A stretch of DNA of 64,000 nucleotides from Nocardia gamkensis NBRC 108242 (GTDB lineage Bacteria; Actinomycetota; Actinomycetes; Mycobacteriales; Mycobacteriaceae): NCBI RefSeq assembly GCF_001612985.1, contig NZ_BDBM01000022.1, forward strand, positions 62,001 through 126,000. Direction: 5' to 3'. The notes beneath the pieces were generated by a model. The model was not told where the DNA came from. It did no database searches and saw nothing but the letters and a program-made list of their open reading frames with translations. Position 1 is the stretch's first letter. Every line of letters starts with the position of its first letter. The translations under genes and the position numbers were made by a program. Positions 18,935-27,275 of this stretch are shown here, piece by piece.

Positions 18935-19662
18935 TTCCGTCCGGCGGCGACGGAATTCAGCACGACCTCGACGGCAGGCTCGCCGTCGGACGAGCCGTCC
19001 TTGACGCCCGCGGCGGCGATGGACGACAGAACATCCATGCCCGCGGTGACCCGTCCGAACGGGGTGTAGCTCGGCGGCAGCGGCGCGTCGCGGTAGACCA
19101 GGAAGAACTGGCTGCCGTTGGTGCCGGGCCCGGCGTTCGCCATGGCGACCGTACCGGCCGGGTAAGTGGCCCCCGCCAGGTTCTCGTCGGGGAAGAAGTA
19201 ACCGGGGCCGCCCATGCCGGTGGCGGTCGGGTCGCCGCACTGCAGGACGTAGATGCCTTCGGTGGTCATCCGGTGGCACTTCGTGTGGTCGAAGAACTGC
19301 TCACCGGCCAGGAAGACGAACGAGTTGACCGTGCGCGGCGCGTGTGCCGCGTCCAGGGCGATGGTCACGGTGCCACAGCTGGTGGTCAGCGTCGCCGTGT
19401 ATCCGGCGTTGGCATCGATGGTCATGCCGGGCTCGGCGGCCCATTGCTTGCCGTTCGGCTGACCCGCGGCCGGTGCGCCGCAGCCGGCCGGGCCCTGCTC
19501 CCGAGCCGGCGCGGGGGTCGCCGAGACGACACCCGTCGCGGACGCCACCAGCGTCACGCCGACGGCGAGTACCCCGAGGATCCGCAGCGATCGCCACGGT
19601 AGGCTCCGGCGCCCCGTGCGCCGGCCGTTGACGAGTTCTCGCGCTTGCACTTCGCTGCTCAC
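18931..19662 (-). CDS. Exported cyclophilin-type peptidyl-prolyl cis-trans isomerase
   Basis: The 243-residue protein (GTG start) has a basic N-terminus, a hydrophobic segment at about 25-48 and a signal-like ATPAPA end, so it is exported or membrane-anchored. The cyclophilin domain runs from about 85 to 240. It includes APRTVNSFVFLAG, the FFDHTKCHRM active-site region (Arg), GTVAMANAGPGTNGSQFFLVY and the TPFGRVTAGMDVL end. It catalyses proline isomerisation during folding of exported proteins. Two extra cysteine pairs (GCGAP, SCGTV) may form disulphides outside the cell. Confidence 0.9.
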   Translation of the reverse strand: MSSEVQARELVNGRRTGRRSLPWRSLRILGVLAVGVTLVASATGVVSATPAPAREQGPAGCGAPAAGQPNGKQWAAEPGMTIDANAGYTATLTTSCGTVTIALDAAHAPRTVNSFVFLAGEQFFDHTKCHRMTTEGIYVLQCGDPTATGMGGPGYFFPDENLAGATYPAGTVAMANAGPGTNGSQFFLVYRDAPLPPSYTPFGRVTAGMDVLSSIAAAGVKDGSSDGEPAVEVVLNSVAAGRN

Positions 19663-19825
19663 CGCTGAAAAGCTCCTTCACTCGGGGTTGCGCACCGGAT
19701 GATGCAGCGCGAATCATTCCATCTCCCCCGCAGTGGTGGGGGAGTACGGCTCGATTTCCGCCTGCGCGGTCCGATGACAGGGCCTGCGATGGCCGCAGAT
19801 CGGCCACAAAATGTTTCCGGCAACT

Positions 19826-19837
19826 TGTTGGACAACA
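19826..19837. promoter_or_regulatory. Palindrome upstream of the pyrimidine-catabolism-like operon
   Basis: TGTTG, 2 nt, CAACA lies 31 nt before the nitrilase ATG, within a stretch rich in TTGTT/AACAA elements unusual for this GC-rich DNA. TATAAC at 19857-19862 is a good -10 element placed so that transcription could begin at or next to the ATG (leaderless). An operator for a local repressor is plausible; no regulator gene is adjacent. Confidence 0.35.
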
Positions 19838-19867
19838 GAATTTGTTCTCGGTGACGTATAACAAAGC

Positions 19868-20704
19868 ATGGGAATCGTTCGAGCGGCGCTGGTCCAAACG
19901 AACTGGACCGGCGACAAAGAGTCGATGCTGAAGGCGCACGAGGCGTACGCGCGCCGGGCCGCCGCGCAGGGGGCCGCGGTGATCTGCTTCCAAGAGCTGT
20001 TCTACGGGCCTTATTTCTGCCAGCGGCAGGACACGGAATTCTATGACTACGCCGAATCCGTCCCGGGGCCGACCACGGAGCGATTCGCCGCGCTGGCGAA
20101 GGAATTGCGCCTGGTGATGATCCTGCCGGTGTACGAGCAGGAACAGCCGGGCCTGCTGTACAACACGGCCGCGGTGCTCGACGCCGACGGCAGCTATCTC
20201 GGTAAGTACCGCAAACACCACCTGCCGCACGTGCACGGGTTCTGGGAGAAGTTCTACTTCCGCCCGGGCAACCTCGGCTGGCCGGTGTTCGACACCGCGG
20301 TCGGCAGAGTCGGCGTGTACATCTGCTACGACCGGCACTTCCCGGAGGGCTGGCGCGCGCTGGCCCTGTCCGGGGCGGAGATCGTGTTCAACCCGTCGGC
20401 CACCTCGCGGGGTCTGTCCGGCTACCTCTGGAAACTGGAACAACCGGCGGCAGCGGTGGCCAACGAGTATTTCATCGGCGCCATCAACCGCGTCGGCGTC
20501 GAGGAGTACGGCGACGACGACTTCTACGGAACCAGCTACTTCGTCGACCCGGAAGGCAAGTTCGTCGGTGACGTCGCCTCCGACACCGACCCCGAGCTGG
20601 TCGTCCGCGATCTGGATATGGACCTGATCAAGGTGGTGCGCGATCGCTGGGCCTTCTACCGCGACCGCCGCCCCGACGCCTACGGGCCGCTGGTGGCCCC
20701 CTGA
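19868..20704 (+). CDS. Nitrilase-superfamily amidohydrolase, probable beta-ureidopropionase
   Basis: The 278-residue protein has the Glu-Lys-Cys triad of carbon-nitrogen hydrolases: Glu in ICFQELFYGPYF, Lys in KYRKHHLPH and Cys in VYICYDRHFPEG. The tails NPSATSRG and YFIGAINRVG fit the beta-ureidopropionase/N-carbamoyl-beta-alanine amidase branch. That branch releases CO2 and ammonia from the product of dihydropyrimidinase. It lies 14 nt upstream of the dihydropyrimidinase gene in a four-gene operon. N-carbamoylputrescine amidase is the alternative, disfavoured by context. Confidence 0.85.
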   Translation: MGIVRAALVQTNWTGDKESMLKAHEAYARRAAAQGAAVICFQELFYGPYFCQRQDTEFYDYAESVPGPTTERFAALAKELRLVMILPVYEQEQPGLLYNTAAVLDADGSYLGKYRKHHLPHVHGFWEKFYFRPGNLGWPVFDTAVGRVGVYICYDRHFPEGWRALALSGAEIVFNPSATSRGLSGYLWKLEQPAAAVANEYFIGAINRVGVEEYGDDDFYGTSYFVDPEGKFVGDVASDTDPELVVRDLDMDLIKVVRDRWAFYRDRRPDAYGPLVAP

Positions 20705-20718
20705 GACCGGGGAACGAC

Positions 20719-22140
20719 ATGGCGCGCACCTTCATCCACGGCGGCACGGTCGTCTCCGCCACCGGATCGCAGCCGCTCGACGTGCTCGTCGAGGGCGAGA
20801 CCATCGTCGCCGTCCTCCAGCCGGGCTCCGCCGCGCTGGGCGCGGACCTCGCCGCCTCCGCCGATCGGGTGCTCGACGCGACCGGCAGATACGTCATCCC
20901 CGGCGGTGTGGACGGCCACACCCACATGCAGATGCCCTTCGGCGGGACCCGGGCCTCCGACACCTTCGAGACCGGCACCCGCGCCGCCGCCTGGGGCGGC
21001 ACCACCACCATCGTCGACTTCGTCGTCCAGAAGCCGGGGGAGCGGGTGCAGGACACCCTGGCCGCCTGGCATGCGAAGGCCGCCGGACAGTGCGCGATCG
21101 ACTACGGCTTCCATCAGATCATCGGTCAGGTCGACGACGAGTCCTTGAAGGGGATGAGCGAATTGGTGGCCGAGGGTGTCACCAGCTTCAAACTCTTCAT
21201 GGCCTATCCGGGTGTCTTCTACTCCACCGACGGCCAGATACTGCGCGCCATGCAATCCGCGGCCGAGCTGGGTGCGCTGCTGATGATGCACGCCGAGAAC
21301 GGGATCGCCATCGATGTGCTGGTCGAGCAGGCGCTCGCGCGTGGGCAGACCGCGCCGTACTTCCACGGCACGACCAGACCGTGGCAGCTGGAGGAGGAGG
21401 CCACCCACCGCGCGATCATGCTGGCCGAGCTGACGGGCGTGCCGCTGTACGTGGTGCATGTGTCGGCCCGGCAGGCGCTGGCCCGGATCGCTGCCGCCCG
21501 CGACGCCGGACGCAACGTCTTCGGCGAGACCTGCCCGCAGTACCTGTACCTCTCGCTCGAAGACCAGCTGGGCGCAGCGGGTTTCGAGGGCGCGAAGTGG
21601 GTGTGCTCGACACCGCTGCGATCGAAGGCCGAGGGGCATCAGGACGAGCTGTGGCGTTATCTGCGCACCGGTGACGTCACGACCGTGGGCACCGACCACT
21701 GCCCGTTCTGCATGAAGGACCAGAAGGAGCTGGGTCTCGGCGACTTCAGCAAGATCCCCAACGGCATCGGCGGCGTCGAGCATCGGATGGACCTGATGTT
21801 CCAGGGCGTCCGGAGCGGGCGGATCTCGCTGGAACGCTGGGTCGAGGTCTGCTGCACCGCGCCGGCCCGGATGTTCGGCATGTACCCGCGCAAAGGAGTG
21901 ATCAGCCCGGGGGCGGACGCCGACATCGTCATCTACGACCCCGACGGCCACACCAGCATCGGTCTCGGCAAGACCCACCACATGAACATGGACTACTCGG
22001 CCTACGAGGGATTCGAGATCGACGGCCACGTCGACACGGTGCTGTCCCGGGGCCGGGTGGTCGTGGACGGCGGCGGCTATCTCGGTCGCGCGGGACACGG
22101 CCGGTTCGTCAAGCGTGACCTCTCGCAGAACCTGATCTGA
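20719..22140 (+). CDS. hydA: Dihydropyrimidinase / hydantoinase
   Basis: The 473-residue cyclic amidohydrolase opens the ring of dihydrouracil, dihydrothymine or hydantoins. Metal-site motifs are in order: GGVDGHTHMQMPF (HxH), the carbamylated lysine in SFKLFMAYPG, LMMHAENG, LYVVHVSAR and the Asp in TVGTDHCPF. The substrate loop includes IPNGIGGVEHR. Family length and order are normal. It lies between the ureidopropionase-like gene and an F420-type oxidoreductase, which supports a pyrimidine or hydantoin salvage role. Confidence 0.93.
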   Translation: MARTFIHGGTVVSATGSQPLDVLVEGETIVAVLQPGSAALGADLAASADRVLDATGRYVIPGGVDGHTHMQMPFGGTRASDTFETGTRAAAWGGTTTIVDFVVQKPGERVQDTLAAWHAKAAGQCAIDYGFHQIIGQVDDESLKGMSELVAEGVTSFKLFMAYPGVFYSTDGQILRAMQSAAELGALLMMHAENGIAIDVLVEQALARGQTAPYFHGTTRPWQLEEEATHRAIMLAELTGVPLYVVHVSARQALARIAAARDAGRNVFGETCPQYLYLSLEDQLGAAGFEGAKWVCSTPLRSKAEGHQDELWRYLRTGDVTTVGTDHCPFCMKDQKELGLGDFSKIPNGIGGVEHRMDLMFQGVRSGRISLERWVEVCCTAPARMFGMYPRKGVISPGADADIVIYDPDGHTSIGLGKTHHMNMDYSAYEGFEIDGHVDTVLSRGRVVVDGGGYLGRAGHGRFVKRDLSQNLI

Positions 22141-22174
22141 CGCGCCTTTCGATCCTCGAAACGGAGAGTGCCGC

Positions 22175-23221
22175 ATGGACATCGGTCTGGTGCTGCAATG
22201 CACGCCCCCGGCCTCGCGGGTGATCGAACTGGCCAGGCTCGCGGAGACGTACGGGTTCTCCCACGTCTGGACCTTCGACTCGCATCTGCTCTGGCAGGAG
22301 CCGTACGTCATCTACAGCCAGATCCTGGCCGCCACCCGCAAGGTGATGGTCGGTCCGATGGTGACCAACCCGTCCACCCGGGACTGGACGGTGACCGCGT
22401 CGACCTTCGCCACGCTCAACGAGATGTTCGGCAACCGCACACTGTGCGGGATCGGCCGCGGTGACTCGGCGGTGCGCACGCAAGGCGGGAAACCCGCCAC
22501 CCTGGCAACGCTGCGGCAAGCGGTGGAGGTGATCCGGGAGCTGGGCAACGGGCGCAGCGCGCGAATCGATGACACGGTGGTCCGGCTGCCGTGGGCGGCC
22601 GACTCGCGGCTGGAGGTATGGGTAGCGGGCTACGGGCCACGTGCTCTCGACCTGACCGGCGCGGTCGCGGACGGCTTCATCCTGCAGCTGGCCGATCCGG
22701 ACATCACCGCATGGACCATCGCGCGGGTGCGCGCGGCGGCCGAGCGCGCGGGCCGGGACCCGGCGGCGGTGCGGATCTGCGTCGCCGCGCCGGCTTACGT
22801 CACCGACGGGACGGATGCGGCGCTGGCGCACGCGCGCCGACAGTGCCGATGGTTCGGCGGGATGGTCGGCAACCACGTGGCGGAGATCGTCGCGAGATAC
22901 GGGACGACGGGCGATATTCCAGCCGCCCTCACCGACTACGTCGAAGGCAGGCGAGGTTACGACTACAACCAGCACGGACGCGCGGACAACGTGCACGCCG
23001 AGTTCGTACCCGACGCCATCGTGGACCGCTTCTGCCTGCTGGGCACGCCCGACGACCAGCTGTCCCGGTTGCGCGGCCTCGCGGAACTCGGCGTGGACCA
23101 ATTCGCCGTGTATCTCCAGCACGACGCGAAAACCGCGACCCTCCAGGCGTACGGTGAATCGGTGCTGCCTCGTCTCGCTCCCCTCGTGACCGCTACCCAG
23201 CCCACCGAAGGGAGCAACTAG
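22175..23221 (+). CDS. LLM-class F420-dependent oxidoreductase of the pyrimidine-operon family
   Basis: The 348-residue TIM-barrel protein belongs to the luciferase-like monooxygenase class. Signs are MDIGLVLQCTPPASRVIELARLAE at the N-terminus, VGPMVTNPSTRDWTVTASTFATLNEM and GIGRGDSAVRTQGG, a pattern of F420-binding members. I recall a named family (TIGR03842) of such proteins encoded with hydantoinases. Its start is 34 nt after hydA and it ends 1 nt before the aminotransferase start. It may carry out the reduction or oxidation step missing from the operon, which contains no dihydropyrimidine dehydrogenase. The reaction is unproven. Confidence 0.8.
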   Translation: MDIGLVLQCTPPASRVIELARLAETYGFSHVWTFDSHLLWQEPYVIYSQILAATRKVMVGPMVTNPSTRDWTVTASTFATLNEMFGNRTLCGIGRGDSAVRTQGGKPATLATLRQAVEVIRELGNGRSARIDDTVVRLPWAADSRLEVWVAGYGPRALDLTGAVADGFILQLADPDITAWTIARVRAAAERAGRDPAAVRICVAAPAYVTDGTDAALAHARRQCRWFGGMVGNHVAEIVARYGTTGDIPAALTDYVEGRRGYDYNQHGRADNVHAEFVPDAIVDRFCLLGTPDDQLSRLRGLAELGVDQFAVYLQHDAKTATLQAYGESVLPRLAPLVTATQPTEGSN

Positions 23222-23222
23222 C

Positions 23223-24533
23223 GTGGTCGATCACGTCTTCTACCCTTGGAGCGCGCAGGCCGAGCTGAACCCGGCTCCCATCACCGGGGCGTTCGGCTCC
23301 TACTTCTGGGACGACACGGGCAAGCGCTACCTGGACTTCTCCTCACAGCTGGTCAACGTGAACATCGGTCACCAGCACCCGGACATCGTCGCCGCGATCG
23401 TCGCCCAGGCACAGCGGTTGGCGACCATCTCGCCGACCGTCGCCAACGACGTACGCAGTGAACTGGCCCGGCTGATCGTCGAGCGGGCTCCGGGCGAGCT
23501 GAACCGGATCCTGTTCACCACGGGCGGCGCGGAGGCCGTCGAACACGCGGTGCGCCTGGCGCGAAGCTACACGGGGCGCACGAAAATGCTCGCGGCCTAC
23601 CGCTCCTACCACGGCGGCACCGGGGTGGCGATCGGCCTCACCGGGGAACCGCGGCGCTGGGGCGCGGAGCCGACCAACGTCGACGTGGTGCGATTCTTCG
23701 GGCCCTACCCCTACCGATCGCCCTGGGGCACGGCCGGTCCCGAGGAGGAGACGGCCGCCGCGCTGGCGCACCTGCGGCAGGTGATCGAGCTGGAGGGTCC
23801 GCAGCACATCGCCGGGCTGATCCTGGAGACGGTGGTGGGCACCAACGGTGTGCTCGTCCCGCCGCCCGGTTACCTCGCGGGCGTGCGCGCGCTGTGCGAC
23901 GAGTTCGGCATCGTCTACATCGCCGACGAGGTGATGGTCGGGTTCGGCCGGGTGGGTGAATGGTTCGCGGTGCAGGCGTTCGGTGTCGAGCCGGACATCA
24001 TCACCTTCGCCAAGGGGGTGAACTCCGGCTATGTTCCGCTCGGGGGCGTACTCATGGCCGAACGCATCGCGCAGCGCTACGACCATGTGGTGTATCCGGG
24101 CGGCCTCACCTACGCGGGGCACCCCTTGGCCTGCGCGGCCGGCGTCGCTTCGATCGCGGTGTTCGAGCGTGAGGGAATTCTGGATCACGTGCGTTCGGTG
24201 GGCGCCGATGTGCTCGGAAAAGGCCTGCGTGAGCTGGCCGCTCGTCATCCGAGCGTCGGCGAGGTCCGTGGACTGGGGTTCTTCTGGGCGCTCGAGCTGG
24301 TTCGGGATCAGCGCAGCGGGGAACCGCTGATCCCGTTCGCGGCGACGGGCGCGGACGCCGAACCGATGCTCGCGGTCACCGCGGCGGCCAAGTCTCGCGG
24401 GCTGTGGCCGTTCAACGCGGGCAACCGTTTCCAGATCGCGCCGCCGCTCACCACGACGGCCGACGAACTGCGCACCGGCCTGGAGATCGTCGACGAAGTG
24501 CTCGACGTCGCCGACGGTTACGTCCGGAACTGA
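23223..24533 (+). CDS. Class III PLP aminotransferase (probable beta-alanine / omega-amino acid aminotransferase)
   Basis: The 436-residue protein starts with GTG one base after the previous stop. Class III features are present: LDFSSQLVNVNIGHQHP, the TTGGAEAVEHAVRLAR PLP-phosphate loop, IADEVMVGFGRVGEWFA, and the PLP lysine in IITFAKGVNSGYVPLGG. By position it should take the amino group from beta-alanine or 3-aminoisobutyrate, giving malonate or methylmalonate semialdehyde. That would be the last step of reductive pyrimidine breakdown encoded here. Substrate preference is inferred only from the operon. Confidence 0.87.
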   Translation: MVDHVFYPWSAQAELNPAPITGAFGSYFWDDTGKRYLDFSSQLVNVNIGHQHPDIVAAIVAQAQRLATISPTVANDVRSELARLIVERAPGELNRILFTTGGAEAVEHAVRLARSYTGRTKMLAAYRSYHGGTGVAIGLTGEPRRWGAEPTNVDVVRFFGPYPYRSPWGTAGPEEETAAALAHLRQVIELEGPQHIAGLILETVVGTNGVLVPPPGYLAGVRALCDEFGIVYIADEVMVGFGRVGEWFAVQAFGVEPDIITFAKGVNSGYVPLGGVLMAERIAQRYDHVVYPGGLTYAGHPLACAAGVASIAVFEREGILDHVRSVGADVLGKGLRELAARHPSVGEVRGLGFFWALELVRDQRSGEPLIPFAATGADAEPMLAVTAAAKSRGLWPFNAGNRFQIAPPLTTTADELRTGLEIVDEVLDVADGYVRN

Positions 24534-24542
24534 CCCGCCCGC

Positions 24543-25046
24543 TCAGTGCGGCGTCAGTTCCACCACCACGCCGCCCTGCTGCCAGGTCTGGTAGATGTCG
24601 GCCTTGGAGGGCGAACCGTCGGCGGTGAAGCCGATGCCGTTGTATTTCGCGTTCTGCTTGTTGTCCCGTGCGACGATCTCGTAGAGCCGCAGCACGTCGG
24701 CCTCGGCGGTGTGGACGACCGGGACGAATGTGCGCGGTTCGGCGCCGAAGGAGCCCCGCACGGGATCACCCGCCCGCAGGTTCTTCACCCACGGACGCAG
24801 GGCGGTGCCGATCAGCAGGCTGTCACCGTGCCGGGTGTAGGCCAGCGGCACATCGTAGACCTTCCCGGACTTGCGTCCGACGACGTGCAGGACCATCAGC
24901 CGTTTGCCGACGACGCCGGATATGCCCGGCACGCGCAGCAGCGTCCGCACGACCCGATTCATCAGGACCTGGTACGACGGGATGGGTTCGGGACCGGACG
25001 TGGTCGGTGTGCCGTAAGGGTTTTCGGACGACGCGTGCTCACTCAT
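24543..25046 (-). CDS. Deazaflavin (F420)-dependent nitroreductase/quinone reductase (Ddn-like)
   Basis: From ATG 25046, preceded by GGGAG, the protein has 167 residues. It shows the Ddn split-barrel pattern: VLHVVGRKSGKVYDVPLAYTRHGDSLLIG, WVKNLRAGDPV, and a C-terminal tail with YEIVARDN. Relatives use F420H2 to reduce quinones or nitro compounds at the membrane. The N-terminal helix before residue 50 is amphipathic, as in Ddn. It is convergent with the aminotransferase operon and divergent from the ArsC-like gene. Confidence 0.82.
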   Translation of the reverse strand: MSEHASSENPYGTPTTSGPEPIPSYQVLMNRVVRTLLRVPGISGVVGKRLMVLHVVGRKSGKVYDVPLAYTRHGDSLLIGTALRPWVKNLRAGDPVRGSFGAEPRTFVPVVHTAEADVLRLYEIVARDNKQNAKYNGIGFTADGSPSKADIYQTWQQGGVVVELTPH

Positions 25047-25148
25047 GCTCCCAGTATCGGAGTACGCGCCGCACTTCGCGGGACGACGTCCGAGATCCGC
25101 GAATGGGCACCGGATGGCGGCGGCGGTCGCCCTCGGTACCCTCCGTGT

Positions 25149-25517
25149 ATGACTTCCGGGCAAACAGAGATCTGGCACAACCCGCGGTGCAGCAAGAGCC
25201 GCAACGCCACCGCGTTCCTGGACGAGGCCGGTGTCGACTACACCGTGCGGAAGTATCTGGACCAGCCGCCGACTGCCGCCGAGCTGCATGAGGTGCTGCG
25301 GCGGCTGGGCGCCGAGCCGTGGGACATCACCCGCACCGGCGAGCAGACCGCCAAGGATCTCGGCATGGCGAGTTGGACGCGGACCGCCGCCGACCGCGAC
25401 CGCTGGATCGAAGCACTGGTCGAACATCCGGGACTGATCCAGCGACCGATCGTGCTGACCGCCGACGGCGGGGCGGCCGTGGCCCGCGACGACGCCGCGC
25501 TGCGCGACCTGCTCTGA
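25149..25517 (+). CDS. ArsC/Spx-family thioredoxin-fold protein (arsenate reductase-like)
   Basis: The 122-residue protein has the ArsC signature IWHNPRCSKSRNA with the catalytic Cys at residue 14, the RKYLDQPP strand-turn and a QRPIV segment carrying the conserved Arg-Pro. Glutaredoxin-coupled arsenate reductases and YffB-like proteins share this pattern. With no ars operon nearby, the real substrate is uncertain. It is single-cysteine, unlike Spx regulators with CxxC. It lies 45 nt before the AIM24-like gene. Confidence 0.82.
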   Translation: MTSGQTEIWHNPRCSKSRNATAFLDEAGVDYTVRKYLDQPPTAAELHEVLRRLGAEPWDITRTGEQTAKDLGMASWTRTAADRDRWIEALVEHPGLIQRPIVLTADGGAAVARDDAALRDLL

Positions 25518-25561
25518 CGGCCGTGCCCGCGGGGCAGGCCCCAGCGGTAGGGTCGGCGGGC

Positions 25562-26242
25562 ATGAAGGTACAACTGCGCCACAGCCCGGCCGCCGCCATC
25601 GCGCGCTGCTTCCTCGCGGGCGGCGAGCCGATGCGGGTCGAGAGCGGTGCCATGGTGGCCCATTCGGCGGGAGTGACGTTGCAGGCCAAGGCCGAGGGCG
25701 GCATCCTGGCCGGGTTGAAGCGGTCGGTGCTGGCCGGGGAATCGTTCTTCGTCTCGACGTTCACCGCGCCGCCGCAGGGCGGCTGGGTCGACGTGGCCCC
25801 CGCGCTTCCCGGTGACGTGCTCAATCTGCAGATCGCCCCGGACCGGCCGTTCTTCATCAGCCGCGGGGGCTGGATCGCCAACTCGCACAGCGTGCAGGTG
25901 GAGAGCAAGTGGGGCGGTTTCGCCAACCTGTTCGGCGGCGAAGGCGGGTTCGGCCTGCGCGCGCACGGCGAAGGCGAGATCGTGGTGGGCGTGTTCGGTG
26001 CGATCGATGTGATCGACTTGCAGCCGGGCGAGCCGATCACGATCGACACCGGGCATGTGGTCGCCTACGACCTGGCGATGAATTTCACCATCCGGCGGGC
26101 GGTTTCGGGTCGATCGATCCAGTCGTTGAAGTCCGGCGAGGGCTTCGTCTTCGACTTCACCGGCCCCGGCCGGGTGCTGCTGCAGACACGCAATCCCGGC
26201 GCGTTCGCCGCCTGGGCCGGGTCGGCCGCGTCGCCCAGCTGA
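25562..26242 (+). CDS. AIM24/TIGR00266-family protein
   Basis: The 226-residue beta-rich protein matches the AIM24 family in several blocks: MRVESGAMVAHSAGVTLQAKAEGG, GESFFVSTFTAP, PFFISRGGWIAN, the loop KWGGFANLFGGEGGF, and GHVVAYDLAMNFTI. Bacterial members form trimeric beta-prism structures and have no firmly assigned function; the yeast relative is a mitochondrial inner-membrane protein. It follows the ArsC-like gene in the same direction. No signal peptide is present. Confidence 0.85.
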   Translation: MKVQLRHSPAAAIARCFLAGGEPMRVESGAMVAHSAGVTLQAKAEGGILAGLKRSVLAGESFFVSTFTAPPQGGWVDVAPALPGDVLNLQIAPDRPFFISRGGWIANSHSVQVESKWGGFANLFGGEGGFGLRAHGEGEIVVGVFGAIDVIDLQPGEPITIDTGHVVAYDLAMNFTIRRAVSGRSIQSLKSGEGFVFDFTGPGRVLLQTRNPGAFAAWAGSAASPS

Positions 26243-26261
26243 TCACGGTGTCGTCCTGCCA

Positions 26262-26831
26262 CTACCCGGCGCTCGCCAGCAGGTCCCCGATCAGCAGGCG
26301 GGTGTCGGGGACGAACGGCCAGTCCGGATCGACCAGACGCGCGCGCAACTCGGCGTCGGTCCACCACCATCCGTCGGCGATCTCGTCGGGTTGGTGACGG
26401 ACGGGACCGTCGTAGCGCAGTTCGTACGCATACAGGTGGCATCGCATCGGCCGGCCGTCCCATTCGCCGTCCCAGGAGACCCGCGCCAGCGGCTCCGGGG
26501 ACAGCTGGGCGGGGTCCGGCGTCACACCCAATTCCTCGGCCAATTCCCGCAGGGCGGTCTCGTGCGGCGCTTCGCCCGGCGCGACCACACCACCGGCCAG
26601 GCAATCGTGCATGCCCGCGAAAACGAGCTTGGTGTGGGTGCGACGGTGCACGTAGACGCGCTCGCCGTCACCGGACCGCAGGAGCACACCGGCGCTGGCG
26701 TGCCACAATCCCTCGCGATAGACCGTGGCCCGCTCGGCCTCGCCGACCGGATTACCCGCCCGGTCGTAGACCGCGATCGACTCGGCCCTCGGATCTCCGG
26801 CGTGGGGCGACGCACGATGCGGAGCGGACAT
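26262..26831 (-). CDS. Nudix hydrolase
   Basis: From ATG 26831 the protein has 189 residues. The Nudix box is GGVVAPGEAPHETALRELAE followed by ELG, with all catalytic Glu residues. The upstream IAVYDRAGNPVGEAERATVYREGLWHASAGVLL pattern is like YfcD and isopentenyl-diphosphate-isomerase-type Nudix proteins. It therefore hydrolyses a nucleoside-diphosphate-linked or similar compound that cannot be named. It is divergent from a Ddn-like gene and convergent with the AIM24 gene. Confidence 0.88.
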   Translation of the reverse strand: MSAPHRASPHAGDPRAESIAVYDRAGNPVGEAERATVYREGLWHASAGVLLRSGDGERVYVHRRTHTKLVFAGMHDCLAGGVVAPGEAPHETALRELAEELGVTPDPAQLSPEPLARVSWDGEWDGRPMRCHLYAYELRYDGPVRHQPDEIADGWWWTDAELRARLVDPDWPFVPDTRLLIGDLLASAG

Positions 26832-26885
26832 GGGGTCGAGGGTAACGTGAACACCGCACGCCACAGGGAGAGAGGATCGCCGCCC

Positions 26886-27266
26886 ATGGTGCTTCCACAC
26901 GCACTGGCGAATTTCAACCGGCATGTCACCAATCCGACCGCGGGCCTGGTCGCGGGCCGCGCCCCCGGCTTCGGCATCGTGCTGCACAAGGGCCGGAAAT
27001 CGGGACGGTCCTATCGCACCCCGGTCATGGTCTTCGAGCAGGACGGCGCGTACCGGATCGCGCTGACGTACGGCCGGAATGTCGACTGGGTCAAGAACAT
27101 CAGCGCGGCGGGCACATTCGCGCTGGAAACCCGCGGTCACCTCGTCGAACTGACCGATCCGGTAGTGCGGCGCGACCCCTCCGCGGCGTGGGCGCCGGTG
27201 GGGGTCCGGCAGGTGCTGAAGACGATCTCGGCGGACTATTACGTCGAGTCCCGTCCGGTGGGGTGA
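26886..27266 (+). CDS. Small deazaflavin-dependent oxidoreductase (nitroreductase family)
   Basis: The 126-residue split-barrel protein has the F420-binding pattern IVLHKGRKSGRSYRTPVMVFEQDG, then ALTYGRNVDWVKNISAAG and ALETRGHLVEL. It is a short relative of Ddn. It lacks the long N-terminal helix, so it is probably cytosolic. It is the second such gene within 2.5 kb. The start at 26886 is just inside the divergent promoter shared with the Nudix gene. The substrate is unknown. Confidence 0.8.
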   Translation: MVLPHALANFNRHVTNPTAGLVAGRAPGFGIVLHKGRKSGRSYRTPVMVFEQDGAYRIALTYGRNVDWVKNISAAGTFALETRGHLVELTDPVVRRDPSAAWAPVGVRQVLKTISADYYVESRPVG

Positions 27267-27275
27267 AGGCCGCCG

